DNA of 64,000 bases from Metellina segmentata (GCA_947359465.1 OX375877.1:74164698-74228697); one strand, 5' to 3'; counted from the stretch's first letter, positions 44,301-57,180 are shown. Translations and numbers: made by a program. The notes: a model not told the origin generated them from the letters alone.

Positions 44301-46900
44301 CCATGCAGTGGCTAGTTAAGTGTAAAATATTGTTATCTTAGAGAGCAGGTAATAGAGTCTGATATTCTTTAGAGAAACTGCTTTATAAATCATAATTATT
44401 AAAATGCTTATTATTTTTTGTGGAAACATCTAATTAGTCAAGCAGCTACTGTAAAATTTGTTTTTATCAGTTAATGAGCTTCTGTTTAGTCTACAATATG
44501 TGGTTGAAAATAATGATAAAACATCTTACAGGGCTGCCATAGGTGACTTTTGTACTACATTATAGCCTTGTCGATTAGAGGTAGTATCTCGTAAAGCAAG
44601 ACTGTCTAATTACTAATTTCACAATTTTGGAGACTTTTGAAAATTAACATTAAAACCAAATTAAAGATTATCGCTGAAAAATATTTTGTTTTTATTTAAA
44701 AGCTTTTATAACAATCTGCTGTAAACCCATCCTTATCTTTACATTAGTCTCAAGTGTAAACATTTTTATTTTAAAATTTTCTTTACTTGGAGAAGCTTTA
44801 TTAATTATTATTCGTGAATTATAAGTATCTTTATGTGTTTTTCTATAAAAATATATTGAATTTTATTCACAAAATTTATATAACTTTTGATTAATAAGCA
44901 CAATTTTTTATTTGGTTAGGCTTTTGAATATCTTAAAAAGTAGTTTATTTTATTTTGATTGATTTATTTTTAATTAATCTCACACAAATAAATTTTCAAA
45001 ATTAAAATGTCTTGATAACTGTTGATTTGTTGTCTTATTTAATTTTAATAGAGATGTAATTGATTATTACTACCATGATTACTAAGGATCTTTATACTTT
45101 CTTTCAGTTTATTTTACTCTCTACTGTTTAAACTGCAAGCACAACTTTTATTGTACTTAAGTAAAATTTGTATCTAAAATGTAAACTCACAAATATAATC
45201 GTATTTAGTTTGAAAATTAATTGCAATAATCATACGAAAACTGAATTTGACAAAAGCTTGTAGCCCTCCATTTTCTATATACTGGTTGTTAGAGGAATTA
45301 CATGTACATTTTTATTTTATCTGTATTGTTTACTTGTGCTTAAACTGTAAATATTTTTTACACTTCCAGGGGCAAGCTACAGATATCCAAATACAGGCAG
45401 AAGAAATTTTGTATCTAAAGAAAAAAATTAATCTCATATATGCAAAACATACTAAGCAGCCTGTAGAAGTAATTGGTAAGATATTTAATTTGGTGTAAGC
45501 TTAAATGATAATATTTAATTGAGTATTGATTATAAAAGTATTTAAAAAATGACAATTTTGAGTATAGTACTATATTTATTCAACTATATTCAGATATATT
45601 TATCATAAGCAGCAGTAAAATTGGTTCCATGGTTATAATTTCCAAAGGCAGGTGATAGTTACAAGACTGATCTATTCAGTCTCTTGCCTCTCTTTATCTC
45701 CTGCATTGAAGTAGGAGTGCAGGACATCGGTGCAGGTGCACACTGTCCATATCTTCCTGAAGATCCACAGAGCTTGCAAAAAGGATTGTTTACTATTGAT
45801 ATGGAGATTGGTAAACAGTCGCGACTAGTATCAAGACAGAATTCAGCTATGACACTCTTAGATAATTTGGCGAGTCTGATGTTCTGCATTGTTTTCTTTT
45901 TTCGTCACCTAGAATACCTCAGTAGCGAGGTATCCACTGCAAGCAAACCTCTTTAATATGGTCAGATAGGATAATAGAGAAAATTTTTTTAGTTCCTCCA
46001 AAGCACTTCTCTCAGTAGCATTTTTGAAGGGCTGCTAAAAGAGATGCTTTGGAGCAATTAATTGACAGCAGTCTGAAAGGACTACCTTGGAAAAGTGATC
46101 TATGTAGCATTGAAACTGAAAACGGTGAATAGTTTCAAATCTTGCCATGAAAGGTAGATTTATGTCTGCCCACTGGGGCGTAGGAGGCAAAGCGGTCATA
46201 GAAGTATGGCTCCAAATTGACAGTCATCTATATGAGAGTCAGCTGTGTTTATTCTGAGCCATTTATGTAGTGTTAAGTCTCATGCTTTGGATTTTGTAAT
46301 TACTTTGTAGAATTTTTATGCGCTGCCTGGGTTATATTTAGTTAATATCAAGTTTATTATTTTGAACAAAGTGCAAAATGTTTTAAAACACGTCTTGTTG
46401 GCTGCAAAACATTTGAAAAAAAAAAAAACTTAACTGTCACTGCTTTCTTCACTTTAGTACATTACCCATTAATAATTAAAATACAATTTGGATTGGATAA
46501 TAAGATAATAAATGTGATAAAGTGATTACCAGAATTTTAAGCTCGATTTCTCAGAGTATTAGTTTTGTTTAACCATCTGATACATGCTTTTACATTACTG
46601 GCATTGAATTTAGCAAGAATAAATTGACTTTATTGAACAAAAACAATACTTTTGTACTGACCAGAGCTAAAATCTCTTGGTATAAAAATGATTTATTGCC
46701 ATGTTCTAGTTTTAAAACCTTATCCTATTTATTGTAAACACGTAACATCCACTTATTGTAATTTTTTCCTTGTAGAAAACAACTTGGAAAGGGATCGATT
46801 CATGAATCCCGAACAAGCACAGGAGTTTGGTCTTATCGATAAGGTTTTATCTCGACCTCCAATTACAGAAGATGACAAAAAAGTTACCTCTGGAGGATAG
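35377..46900 (+). CDS. clpP: mitochondrial ATP-dependent Clp protease proteolytic subunit, 226 aa, five exons
   Basis: Exons are 35377-35541, 38399-38495, 43693-43880, 45370-45475 and 46776-46900. All introns are GT-AG and all phases agree. The product is the serine peptidase that forms the proteolytic core of ClpXP in the mitochondrial matrix. Residues 1-20 ([20 protein letters not shown]) are basic and hydroxylated, like a targeting peptide. The catalytic triad is S118 in GQACSMAS, H143 in IMIHQPSG and D192 in ERDRFM, with spacings of 25 and 49 residues as in animal Clp[30 protein letters not shown] and [11 protein letters not shown] are also conserved. It is shorter than vertebrate ClpP at the C-terminus. 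A splice-acceptor-like TTGCAG just before the ATG hints at an upstream noncoding exon not identified. The introns are packed with transposon fossils. Confidence 0.93.
35833..36880 (+). mobile_element. hAT (Charlie/ZBED-like) 5' end and decayed body in clpP intron 1
   Basis: CAGTGGTTCCCAACC followed by GTACCCCTGGGGGTA-like sequence is the typical start of many hAT elements. Downstream, two related stretches reading MNKWLKTE and [15 protein letters not shown] (near 36200 and 36680) resemble the N-terminus of ZBED-like hAT proteins. I did not find the right terminus or a matching 8-bp duplication, so the end is arbitrary. Confidence 0.5.
36962..37055. repeat. short tandem repeat, unit about 27 bp
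   Basis: AACAATTTAATTAACAGATA is followed by ACTAAA and recurs with changes three to four times. Confidence 0.65.
37280..37690 (+). pseudogene. mariner transposase C-terminal remnant in clpP intron 1
   Basis: Readable pieces are [20 protein letters not shown], then MAPQTP and [10 protein letters not shown], then [16 protein letters not shown] and [19 protein letters not shown]. The HxDNAxxH and SPxLAxCDFFLFP patterns around the second and third catalytic aspartates are diagnostic of mariner. The first aspartate is changed to asparagine here, and stops interrupt the frame. Confidence 0.75.
40190..40640. repeat. minisatellite, unit about 66 bp, CATCGCGATTTTTTCCGATC type
   Basis: The unit runs TCGCGGTCATCGTGGCATCG, then CGATTTTTTCCGATCTTACA, then CAGGCATCCCTTAGCTAGCG, then CAGATC. 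It is repeated about six times, with one copy truncated. Inverted words AGCGATGTAACGATACATCG and CGCGATGTTATCGCT bracket the array, so it may be the inside of a small foldback element. Confidence 0.8.
41550..43030 (+). pseudogene. decayed transposase-like gene of unknown family
   Basis: In order, the plus strand reads [15 protein letters not shown] and [19 protein letters not shown], then a [18 protein letters not shown] segment. It goes on with [35 protein letters not shown] and [20 protein letters not shown], ending in [20 protein letters not shown] recall similar uncharacterised proteins in invertebrate genomes but cannot name the family. Three or more frame changes and stops show it is a pseudogene. 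The 8-bp flanking duplication suggests that it is the transposase of this hAT-like element. Confidence 0.55.
43881..45369. other. clpP intron 3, AT-rich
   Basis: No transposon ends or genes were recognised. The open frames 43956-44165 and its antisense partner are chance. Confidence 0.5.
45476..46775. other. clpP intron 4
   Basis: Nothing was identified. A less AT-rich segment (45640-46260) is open for 90 codons on the plus strand but has no domain. It could be an unrecognised repeat. Confidence 0.4.
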
Positions 46901-46999
46901 CGTGATATTTACTTTTGTATTTCCAGTTCACAAATCTACGTTGTACTATTCATGTGGTATATTTAATAGAAATATCATGAATAGAGAGTAATCTTTTTT

Positions 47000-47005
47000 A
47001 ATAAA
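47000..47005 (+). terminator. clpP polyadenylation signal AATAAA
   Basis: AATAAA lies about 100 bp after the clpP stop codon at 46898-46900. Confidence 0.75.
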
Positions 47006-48119
47006 ATTTACTATTTATGTTACGTAAATTGTTTGTGTAATTTAAAGTATACAATTAACATATAATGGTATTTGATAATTTGTTGTGGCTTATTTTCAAG
47101 TTTGATGCATTGAATTTTAGAAGTGTGAATGATATATTGATAGCTCTAACAAATTTAAAGTCTTATGCATTTTATAATTTCTAATTGATCAATGCATGCT
47201 AAATTTATACTTTTAAATATAATACAAAAATAAAATTATTTTTAGTAAGTATTTAGTTTGCCAGATAGGTCACTTATTTCTTCCATTATTTGGTCAGTCA
47301 CAATTTGAAAAGAGGAAAGTATATTCCTTGTAGATATGACTAGATTCATCATTTTTTAGAGCTTGAGCTGTTTTATGATACAGCAAAACTTTCTGGAATT
47401 TGAATTACTTGTTATAAATGTTTATCTAATAAAAAAAATATTTCAAACCAACTAAAGGAAATGGGAGAAAAAATGAACCCCTATGATATTCTAGCTCCTC
47501 AATTTTGTTAGGATAACATTAATTCTATCCTCTGATTTGTAATTGAAACCACATATCCGTGTAGGTTTTCGCCATCTGCTACTTGCATCAGTAGGAGGTG
47601 TGCTTGATACCTTTCCTCAAAATAATAATTTTGCAAAGTGTAGAAAGCATACCTGTCTACCTCCAAGAAAAAAATATCAGATTTTTTATAGCTTAAAAAC
47701 CAATACCAAAGTTTAAAATGAACATAAGAAATTGAAGTGTAATATGCTTTACTAACAAGTCAAAAATTATTTCACTAAGTAAATACCTGGTTTCTAAAAT
47801 TCACTTTCCCCTAACAAATTTTTCTGGCAATCTCGCATTTGATTCCAGTGTAGATCTTGCATCTTATGTGCCTACCTTTCCGAATATGCCTGTTATTTCT
47901 GTTTACCAATGTCGATTTGCCTAAGCAAAATTTTTCATCTACCCTTGTACCTGATATCGATATTTTATAACATCCAATGCATTATGGATTGTCACGACGC
48001 GATACAAAATTCTATAGTTGGCATAATTTGAAAATTTCTCAATTGTTTTAAAAATCTGGTAGAGGAGAAAAAGGGTGGTTTTATAGAAATTCTAGAAGTC
48101 GGCAAGTAGAAGGTAAATA
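47006..48119. other. intergenic stretch between convergent genes
   Basis: AT-rich DNA with no recognised gene. The last two bases of interest are the TA at 48118-48119 that flanks a Tc1-like element. Confidence 0.5.
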
Positions 48120-49463
48120 CACTGGTGTTCAAAATTAAGAGCATTTGCTTATTTTTTCAATTTTCTCGCAAGTACCAAAACAAAAAGTAAAAATAATGCT
48201 TCCAAGCAAAGATGTCCAATTTTATGTGTTGACTATTTGTGCATTCATGTAGATGGGAGGGGGGGGGGGTGCACTTAGAGGAACAGGCATCTAAGTGAAC
48301 ATGACAATTTACATGTTTCATTCACTTGTACACCTTGACGAATTTCATGGCGACTTTTTTGCAACTTTCAATGAAATTTTAAAGCGAACAGTTCAATGAG
48401 TAACCAACGTCAGTGGTAGCAAATCGTCAGACTGGAAACAGGGCAGTCTCAAGTATAGATTATTAGAGACTTGATTATACCGCTCAGCATCGTGTCCCAC
48501 GTATGGAAACAGCTTTAGGATACCAGATCTGTAGAGAAAAAGCCTGGACAAGGTCGTCCATGATGGGCAATGAAGATAGATATTTATCCATTGTAACAAG
48601 CTCTCGTGACCTTGATGTGGCCTCTGAAGGCCATATTTCAAAGGTTAGTGTTTCCAGAAGACTACACAACAGCGCACAGGATAGTCCATTTAGCATGGTG
48701 CAGAGAACATCAACATTGAAAAGGGAACAGTGAGAGACCGTTCTGTTCCCTGATGAGTCTGGGTTCAGCCTAACTACTGATTCTTGATATATGTTCATCG
48801 AGAGAACCAGAGATCTGCTACTTATCCTCCAACATCAGAAATCACAATTGCAGCAGAGGTTTGATGGTCTGGGCAGACATGCTGGATGAGACCATTGTGG
48901 AGAGGCTCTGTGCTGAAATCTTGGACCCCCTATGTTCACCTTTTCAGGGGTACAGCTAACCCTGATTTCATTTTTATTTATGACGATGTACGTCCCCATA
49001 GGGCTCATCTGGTCAATGAATATCTGGAAAGTGAGGATATTGACCATGTAAATTGGACAGCCAGTTTTAAACCCTAAATAGTATATATTGGATGCTCTTG
49101 GGAGGGCAATTGCAACTCTCCTTCTCCCAGAACCATCCAGGACCTGAAAACAGCGTAGAAATGGGACTGACTGCCACAGGGACTTGTAAGTTGCCTCATT
49201 TTCAGTATGAATTCACATTGTGAAAGTTGTATAACTTTACCATACTTCTAACCCAGTTTTCATTTCAGTATTGTAACCTCTGTTTTAGATCTTCCTGTGC
49301 TAATGAGTCTTATGCAGGATCATGCATGTGTACTATAACCATTATATGGTTATTTTTTTGTGCTATTTAAATCTATGTAAATAGCTAATTTCATTAAAAT
49401 ATGTGCAACAGTTATGGTTATAATTGCTGAATCAAAGTGAAAATTCTCTAATTTAGAACTGTG
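48120..49463 (+). mobile_element. Tc1-like transposon, decayed, about 1.34 kb
   Basis: The left end, CACTGGTGTTCAAAATTAAG after a TA, is a typical Tc1-family terminus. A diverged inverted partner, CACAGTTCTAAATTAGAG, ends at 49463 before a TA. Inside, the plus strand reads EDRYLSIVTSSR, HISKVSVSRRLHN, FPDESGFSLTT, DDVRPHRAHLVNEYLES and LDALGRAIA. These are the helix-turn-helix and catalytic blocks of a Tc1-type transposase. Many stops break it. The right end is less certain than the left. Confidence 0.7.
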
Positions 49464-49578
49464 TAAAGCGGATGACTGCTGCTGTAGATATTTTGTTTCC
49501 TTTGGATTAACAAGTTGTAATTACATTCGATAATGTGAAAAATAGAGTTGAATAAAAGGTGACAAAGTAACTTAACAC

Positions 49579-49584
49579 TTTATT
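49579..49584 (-). terminator. polyadenylation signal of the GPCR gene (AATAAA on minus strand)
   Basis: TTTATT on the plus strand, about 350 bp downstream of the receptor stop codon, gives AATAAA in the sense of the gene. Confidence 0.55.
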
Positions 49585-49933
49585 CTGTACAAAATGAACA
49601 TTTTAAAATGACAATGAAGTTTTTTTTTCATTTTGATCAAGTTATTATGGCACATCTGTATCACAATTTTATATTTACACGACTGTATATCTACAGTCAG
49701 TATTTACAAGACTATATACAAAAATAAGCTGCCTGCAGCAAATTCCTACCATAGGAAATATGTGCATTCATGTGATTAAAATTAACCAACAAGATTCATA
49801 AAATGTATTTCCTAATTTTCTCAATCAGAGTTCTAAATGGACCTGGAAATGAATGGATTTTGTGTCATAAAGAGGTGACAAGAACTGGCTGATACTTATT
49901 GTGAAGGTGCTTTTTGCACCTTCGCAGCTTATG

Positions 49934-52900
49934 TCACTTCTTTCGCAATCCATCGCTTGTTAAGAATTCAACATTTGTAGATACCGAAGTTCGAGATTCT
50001 CTTGCTTTTCGGCTACTCATGTGGTTGGAGATGTCTCGTTCCATTTTCTTGCGATTGTATGTGCGCTTGATTAAAAATAGTACCTAGAATAATTTAAAAT
50101 TAATATTCATTATACAAAATAAACAAACATACCATGTGAATTCCACAGGGCGTTTTTGTATTCTTATATAGCTTATAAATTGGTCTTGATGTATGACCCA
50201 AATATTAATTTTTATATGAATTCTAATTGCAATCCATATCCAGTTAAAAAAGATGTTCCATGGCTGGGCTGACCATATGTACCGTTTTGAACAGTATTGT
50301 ATGTTTTTTTTTTTTTTTTTTAAATTTCCTGGCCATCTATTGTTTTAATGAAAGTGTCAACTTTGCCTTGCTTTCTATAAAAACTGTAAATATACTTTAA
50401 TATTAAACAATAAAAAAATTGATACTACCAATTTGTATGATCAGAGTTGCATTAAAAAATCCTGTATTTGTAATATTTTTCTGAAATGAGTGAAAAACAA
50501 ACTTTCTTTACAGTATTAAATTTTCTGTTATGAATAGTATGCAGTCAAAGGAAACAGTGAGAGCCCTATGTAAGTTGTTTATTTGTCAATACATATTGCA
50601 TAACGCCTGTTCTGTTTTTGCCATACTAGTGTCCTGCTTACGCCTCAAGGAAATATTGTCAACCTGTACATGGCGTATCATTCTTTGATTTTCTGGTCAC
50701 CTATTTGATCTGCCATCAAATGAGAAATTACTGCAGCTCATATCTCTACTCAGTATCGCAAAATATATTGACTTTTCATTTAGGAATTAGTAATAATAGT
50801 CAGTGATTTTTAGGTTGAGTATCATTTAAAATTAATGAAATTTGGTTTTTGCAAGTTTTGGGGAATGGAGTTTCAATGTTTGTGATTTTATAAACATTTG
50901 GTGTCACAAAACATTATTGCAGTTTTGAACTTAATGTCTGCCACTTACTTTTCATTGAAAATTGCCAGATAAATTTAACTATCATTTGACATTTATTGCT
51001 ATCTGAATTTCAAGATTCAAATTGTTGCTTTTGCATTCTTGAAGTTTGGAGATGTGAACAAAGCAAGTTATTATTGCCAATTACAATGTTGGTTTGGCAT
51101 GTAAACTTGTCAAATGTGTGATAAACCTTTAAATTTAATTTAATATCCACCTTTGAAGAAGTGATGAGATAAAGAGAAAATGTTCTTTAAAATTGTTTTA
51201 GATCATATGTACTGCTGAAAGTTTTAAATGTTTTCATATTTGGTACTTTACATTTCAAATGATCTAATTATGGTTATAAGAGATGGAATTACATTCTATG
51301 TAGATCCTAATATTTTTCTATGTTGGAATGTTCATTCGAGCGACATAAAATTCATGCTTTATTTGAACAGTTATTTTCACCATAATATAAAGTGAAAAAA
51401 ATTTACTTATTGCCATTTTCATTAAAATTGATATTTAAAAATAATTTTTAGACTGAACATATCCTGACTATAGCAATAAAATTAAATAATTTTCAATTAC
51501 CTCATTATTTAAATAGCAGAACAGCAAGGAAACAATGCCACCCTGTAAAAAGAAATATATTATTTTTCTATATTTTGGTACTTTTAAAAGTAGCAAATTT
51601 TTCATTTAGGTGGAAATGTAACAAACTTATTTCAGATATCTCAGGATCATCAGAGTTTGTTTGAATACTTTGAAGAATTTATCCATAACTATTTATCAAA
51701 TCAAAGTAACAAAAATTATATCGTTGGCAAAAGTGTGAAACCACTCAAGTCGAAAATAGTATAGAATAGTATATTTAATATACTATCTGGTTGAAAAAAC
51801 TTAAAAATGACTAGACAGATGCAAGTGATTTTACTTCACATGTTTTTGACTAACATGTTTTCACACTTTTGCTGACAACATACATTTTTAAAAGCTAATA
51901 AAAAATATGAAACCTTTCGCCATTAGCTTGAGTTAAAGAGGCAAATTATAACTGAAAATTAAAATTTGTAAAGGTAAGGCAACCTTTACTTTCAGTTTTC
52001 ATTTTAAATAACCGCATACTTTGTTCAAATTTTACATGAATTTTTAATAGGCAATTTTCAGTTTAAGACAAAATTGCAGAATGGGAAGTATAGTTCTCCG
52101 ATAGCTCATACATTTTCAATAAAATATTTCTAGTGAGTTGAATTAACGTTTAGCTATTTTCATGAAACTTATTGTTATGAACAAAATGTATTACATTTAA
52201 ATCTGAAACTTTAAAAAGGTATTTATAACAGACCATAACAGCCAGTAGCTGTAATCATTAAACATTGGCAAAACAAATATGTAACTACATTTGTAAACAC
52301 TAATGAATGCCTATTCATTGTTACAAGGCTCTTTTACCTGCAAGCCATCCAGGGAATACGTTGCAATGTTGTAAATCAGATTCACATGGCAATCACCTTT
52401 CTTCGGATGATAGCTTAGGAAAAGAAAATGCAGACCAAATAGTGGAATTAGAATCATAGTTGCTCGGACAGCCCTCCTGAAAAATTAAAATATAATTAAA
52501 TTCGTTAAATTGCAATGTATAAACATTTTTGGTAAATTAAAACCAATTGCTTGGTGACAATAGCTTGCATAATAATAATTTTTTACTTGAAATGGTATGT
52601 GACATTCTCTATTCAGCCAGCATTACTGTAGTCACATAATTGAAATGGTACATGAAATTCCAAACTTCAATATCTCCGAAATGCTATGGCCCATCTCATG
52701 AGCTTCAAATATCAAACCTTATTGAAAATAGCTTAATTTGTGATAACTTGCATTCTCATGACGGAAGAAGTTCTAGGTGTTTCCAGATATCTATTTTTAT
52801 ATGCACTCTTAGACGAAAACAATTACGTAGTTGGCATTGTGTATTTTGCACGGGCTTGTCTGTACCAGTTTTTCTGATACATCGATGCATATATCAGTGT

Positions 52901-54375
52901 AAGATATCTCCATCATGAAATACTTCTTGGTAAACAAAAGTTGCACTGTATTTCACATGTCTCGCTAAAAAGTGTTAAAAACTTTACATTCTTGTTTGTT
53001 GTGTTTCTTATAAATACAATGAAAATAGTGGTAACAGTTCAAGGTTTAAAGATTATTCCAATATCTTTTTCACAAACTATGTAGTGTTTCAACTTGATGT
53101 GTGATGTATTATGATATAATTCTCAATACTACATGAAACATTTAAATGGGAAAATATACTTTCTCAAAGCATAAATCAATTTACCTGAACTGGGCCGGTT
53201 CATCTGTATTTGTTGACCTCAGTTTGGTTATAATTATTTGAACAATATGAGCAAGGAAGCAAAAATTGGCCTATAATAAATATTAGCATTTAATAGGATA
53301 CATTTAGTATATAAAGGTAAAATATATATATATATATATATAAAGAAAAGATCAGTCAAAGTTTTTTCTTGCAAGTATGCATAATTATTAATTAAAATTT
53401 GCTACATTTTAACTTGAACATGCATTTTCTTTTTTTCTCAGCAAAATAAAAAAATAAAATAAAAATATTACTCTTTAGACTATTTTTTATTTGTCCATTA
53501 TGAGAATGTGTTATTTTGATGTAAAATTTAATGTTTAAAACATACCACTAATGCAATTAGCAGCGGTGCATGTAGTATCCATTCATAATCACCTGGAGAA
53601 GTCCAGCACCTATAGATAAAATGTTAACATTTTGAATAAGCTTTATAACATTGACTTAAGAGCCAGAATAAATTTCTGGTCTCAGATACAATATAATGGT
53701 TTTAAACCTCTATATTTGTTAAGTGTTGGTTAACTTGACACAACTATACTCACAATTCATCAGCTTTGTATTGTCTAATGATTGCCCAGATGCCAACTGG
53801 TATGATGGGTAAACCTAATTGAAAAATATCTTTAATTAATTCAGTGATTTGCATTATATTTAGCTGATATTGAAACAATTCTAAAATCTTATTGCCTGTT
53901 TTTGTACATAACTTTTTACTTTGAATTAAACCTAATGTAGTCCTTCAGGTAAGATTTATTTTATTGTATACTAAATCATCAAACTGAAATTTTTAATTTG
54001 TCTATTCTGTAATAGGAACAAATGTTGGTCTTGTCATTTATTCTGCCCTGTAAGATAATTGGGCATATTTTAATTTTTCAAAGAATTGTGTAAAGCCGTT
54101 AATATTTATGTTATGTTTCAATTGAGTTGGCTTTCAAAGATCTTGAATAAATTAATAAAAACTATTGGAACCAGTTTTTTTACAATTGTTTGATCAAGTT
54201 TGGTGTAAATAGATATTGGTAAACTATAAATAATTGTTAGCCAAAAGAAATGATTATGTCCATACCCCATCCTATTGCATGAAATACTAAGGTTCCCTTT
54301 TGTTCTGCAAATGCCGCTGCAATGAGTTTGTGTAGGTAGAAGCCTTCACAGAACATCCACATGTAAGTTGTTAAC
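49934..54375 (-). CDS. class B (secretin-type) GPCR, C-terminal half, seven exons, partial
   Basis: Exons in transcript order are 54266-54375, 53754-53814, 53546-53609, 53185-53270, 52338-52476, 51501-51542 and 49934-50083. All are bounded by AG/GT with matching phases. About 216 residues run from TM3 to the C-terminus. TM3 has TYMWMFCEGFYLHKL. TM4 follows GWGLPIIPVGIWAI. The second extracellular loop has the conserved CW pair (ELCWTSPGDYEW). TM5 ends in TKLRSTNTDEPAQ, TM6 has RAVRATMILIPLFGLHF, and TM7 reads GGIVSLLFCYLNNEVLFLIK. The tail is basic and serine-rich and ends GLRKK. These are hallmarks of peptide-hormone receptors at the plasma membrane that couple to G proteins. I cannot decide between calcitonin/DH31-like, PDF-like and other subfamilies. 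The extracellular domain, TM1 and TM2 are not in view. A copia element starts only about 0.8 kb upstream. Confidence 0.88.
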
Positions 54376-55167
54376 CTAAAATATTTTGTCAGGGCATAAA
54401 ATAGTTTACATCCAACCTAAAATACAAAGACACGGGTATTATCAAATACGAATAAGAAAAGTTATTTCTCTAAAAATCACAAAATAACAGAATTTTATTA
54501 ATGCAAAATCAGATAAATACAAAGCTGTGATTTGGTCTATCTCTACTATTATACAAGAAAGTGTCTACGTGCAGTGTCCAGACAAATCTATAGGACTTAC
54601 AGTAATGAAATTTGGCACAGGTAGTCCTAATTTTGGGCAAAGCTCGAATTTAAAAATTTAATCTAGAATATTTAAAAATTAATTTATTGGTATTTATTTA
54701 TTATTTGTTTTCTTTAGAATCTGATCTCTTCACACTGTTGGCATTCTAAACTTATTTTTTCCTTTCATTTCCTGAGCACAAACAATTCCATCGAAGCAAC
54801 ACAAAACAAATACAAAATTTTGATTTGCATTTATTTCTCTTTTATTTTTTCGTCCAAATTTCTATCTTTGCGATCGTTAGAGACTAGAGTAAACATTTTA
54901 ACGGGTTTAAAATCAGGAAAATTTTACACTGATCAATACCTCCAATATTCCATCACATAAAAATTCTCATACAAAATTTTATGCGAATATTTTGGACGGT
55001 AGTGGCTTAGTATTATTTTATATTTTACACACAAATACAAATATTGACGACCAGCTACAGGCTCAAGCCCAACAGGGCTGGTAACTATCCAATTGTATCT
55101 TAAATTCGTACACTCCCTTTGAATAACTATATTTTCTGGCAACACATTCCATATTGTCTATTACCAT
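54376..55167. other. probable GPCR intron; possible Helitron-like 5' end at 54540
   Basis: TCTCTACTATTATACAAG at 54540, just after an A, looks like a Helitron 5' end of another family. No clear 3' hairpin plus CTRR was found. A short hairpin AGCCC-AACA-GGGCT lies near 55065. No upstream receptor exon was recognised. Confidence 0.35.
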
Positions 55168-55411
55168 TGTTCAGTAAACTCTGTTTACGTGTTGCTTGAT
55201 GATTAATAGATGCACAACTTCTTTATTAATGATTTATTAGAACTTAACAACACATGAAGAAGATTACACGCACAACGACTATTGCTATCACTCCGAGAAG
55301 AAGTACAAGGTGTTGCCAACATGGCAAATATAAATGTACTTACAAACCAACACGCCTCCTTACATTTATGTTTATTAATTACAAACATAACAGAAACAAG
55401 CATTAATTACA
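55168..55411 (-). repeat. copia 3' LTR
   Basis: On the minus strand it would run from TGTAATTAATGC to GTTTACTGAACA. A purine tract (AAGGGTTGAA) precedes it. The left boundary is supported by the shared 5' LTR start; the right boundary is inferred. Confidence 0.65.
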
Positions 55412-55529
55412 TTCAACCCTTAACACAAAACACTTAAATTATTTCAAAAATTATTTCATTAACCTAAATGTTAACAAAAATTTAAATACAATTTAGCTTA
55501 TTTAATATTCTGACATAAACAAAATTTAT

Positions 55530-57180
55530 ATCAATTTCAACATTTCTTTGAATTTAGTAAATTTAATTTTTCCTAATGACTTAGTAAAAATATCAGCAGT
55601 GTTTGAATCTGAATCTATCTTAACAATTTCAATAACTCCATTTTTAACATTTTCATGAACATAATGATATTGTACTTCTATATGCTTAGAATTTTTTGTA
55701 AAGTTTCCATATTTAGCTATATCAAGAGCTCCAGAATGATATTCATAAATTTTAATAGGTTGAGCAATTTCAACAAAAACATCATTGACAACATTTCTTA
55801 AGAAATTTATTTCTGTTACAGCTTCAGATAAAGCAATATATTCTGCAAAGGTGGATCACTTAGTTACACAATTTTGTTTTTTGGATTTCCAATAAATGGA
55901 ATTTCCAAACAATTCAATTACAAACCCAGTAGTTGACTTTCTATCAACAATATCTCCTGCCCAGTCAGCATCAACATAACAATTCATAATATCAGCTTTA
56001 TGACTTTGGTTAAATACAAATACTTTAGAACTCGCAATGCATTTTTGAAATGTGTCTCATCGTAACAATTTTGAAATCTACTTAAATAATTAACACTGAA
56101 GGATATGTCTGGTCTAGTACCATGACTAATATACAAAAGTGCTCCTATTAAATTTCTATATTTAACATTCTCATTTAAACTTGATTGACTCAGTTTAAGA
56201 TTAATCTCCATTGGTGTATTATAAAGTTTTGAGTTTTCAACATTATATAGTTTAGCTAGCGATTCTATATATTTTTTCTGACTCAATGTTAAGGTATTAC
56301 TACATTTCTCATAATCATATTCAATATAAATTCCAATGTAGCTTTTTACTTTATTTAAATCCTTCATTTTAAATTTATTATGTAGTTGTTTTTTAATATC
56401 ATTAATTACCTGAATATCTTTGCAACATATCAACAAATCATCGACGTATAAAAGAATATATACAGTTTTATTATTTTCAGCTTTAACATAAAGACAACAA
56501 TCATATTTACTTCTACGAAAACCCAGAGTTTCAATATAATCATTAAAGCATTCATACCAAGCAAGTGGGCTCTCTTTTAAACCATACAATGCTTTGTTTA
56601 ATTTATAAACTCTGTTGGAAACATCATTATAGCCTTGTGGCTGTTTTACATAAACTTCAGATATTACTTTACCATTTAAAAACGCCGTCTCAACATCCAT
56701 TTGATGTATGTTTAAACTATACTGACAAGAATATGAAAGTAATAACTTTAAAGTTTGCATTTTAACAACAGGTGAGTATGTATCATCAATACTGTCTTTT
56801 TGCTGGAAACCTCGAACCACTAACCTGGCTTTAAAAACATCACCTGGTTTTCTTTTGTATACCCATTTCACATCTAGAATTGCCTTACCCTCTGGTTTAC
56901 TCACTATTGTCCAAGTATTATTCTTTACAAGACTGTTCATCTCACTATCCATTGCTTCTTTCCATCGTTCAGCCTCATTACATGTTGTCGCCTCCTCAAA
57001 GTTACCTGGAATCATAGCATCACAAAAATTTGCACAAACACAATACCCATATTCTTCATCAAATCGAACTGGTGGTTTGATTTGCCTTATTGGTCTCATT
57101 CCACTTTTTATTTTGTCATCATTTTTCACATCGTCCATGGAGTTCTCATCATTACTTGGCTCATTTGACACTTCTTCATA
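55530..57180 (-). pseudogene. copia reverse transcriptase and RNase H, with frameshift and stops
   Basis: The long frame 57180-55984 holds the copia reverse transcriptase: WKEAMDSEMNSLVKNNTW, DVKWVYKRK, KARLVVRGF, QMDVETAFLNGKV, the catalytic YVDDLLI and GALLYISHGTRPDISFSVNY. It is in the same frame as the integrase but separated from it by one in-frame TAA at 57181-57183. After a one-base shift near 55985 the RNase H follows. It shows a DADWAGD...RKSTTGF block, a TGA in place of a serine codon just before STFAEY, then KHIEVQYHYVHE and ADIFTKSLG. The element can therefore no longer make a complete polyprotein. Confidence 0.85.

Noticed and set aside
45684..45956. 90-codon frame in clpP intron 4
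   Set aside because: No domain, and the opposite strand is also open. The known exons on both sides have matching phase without it.
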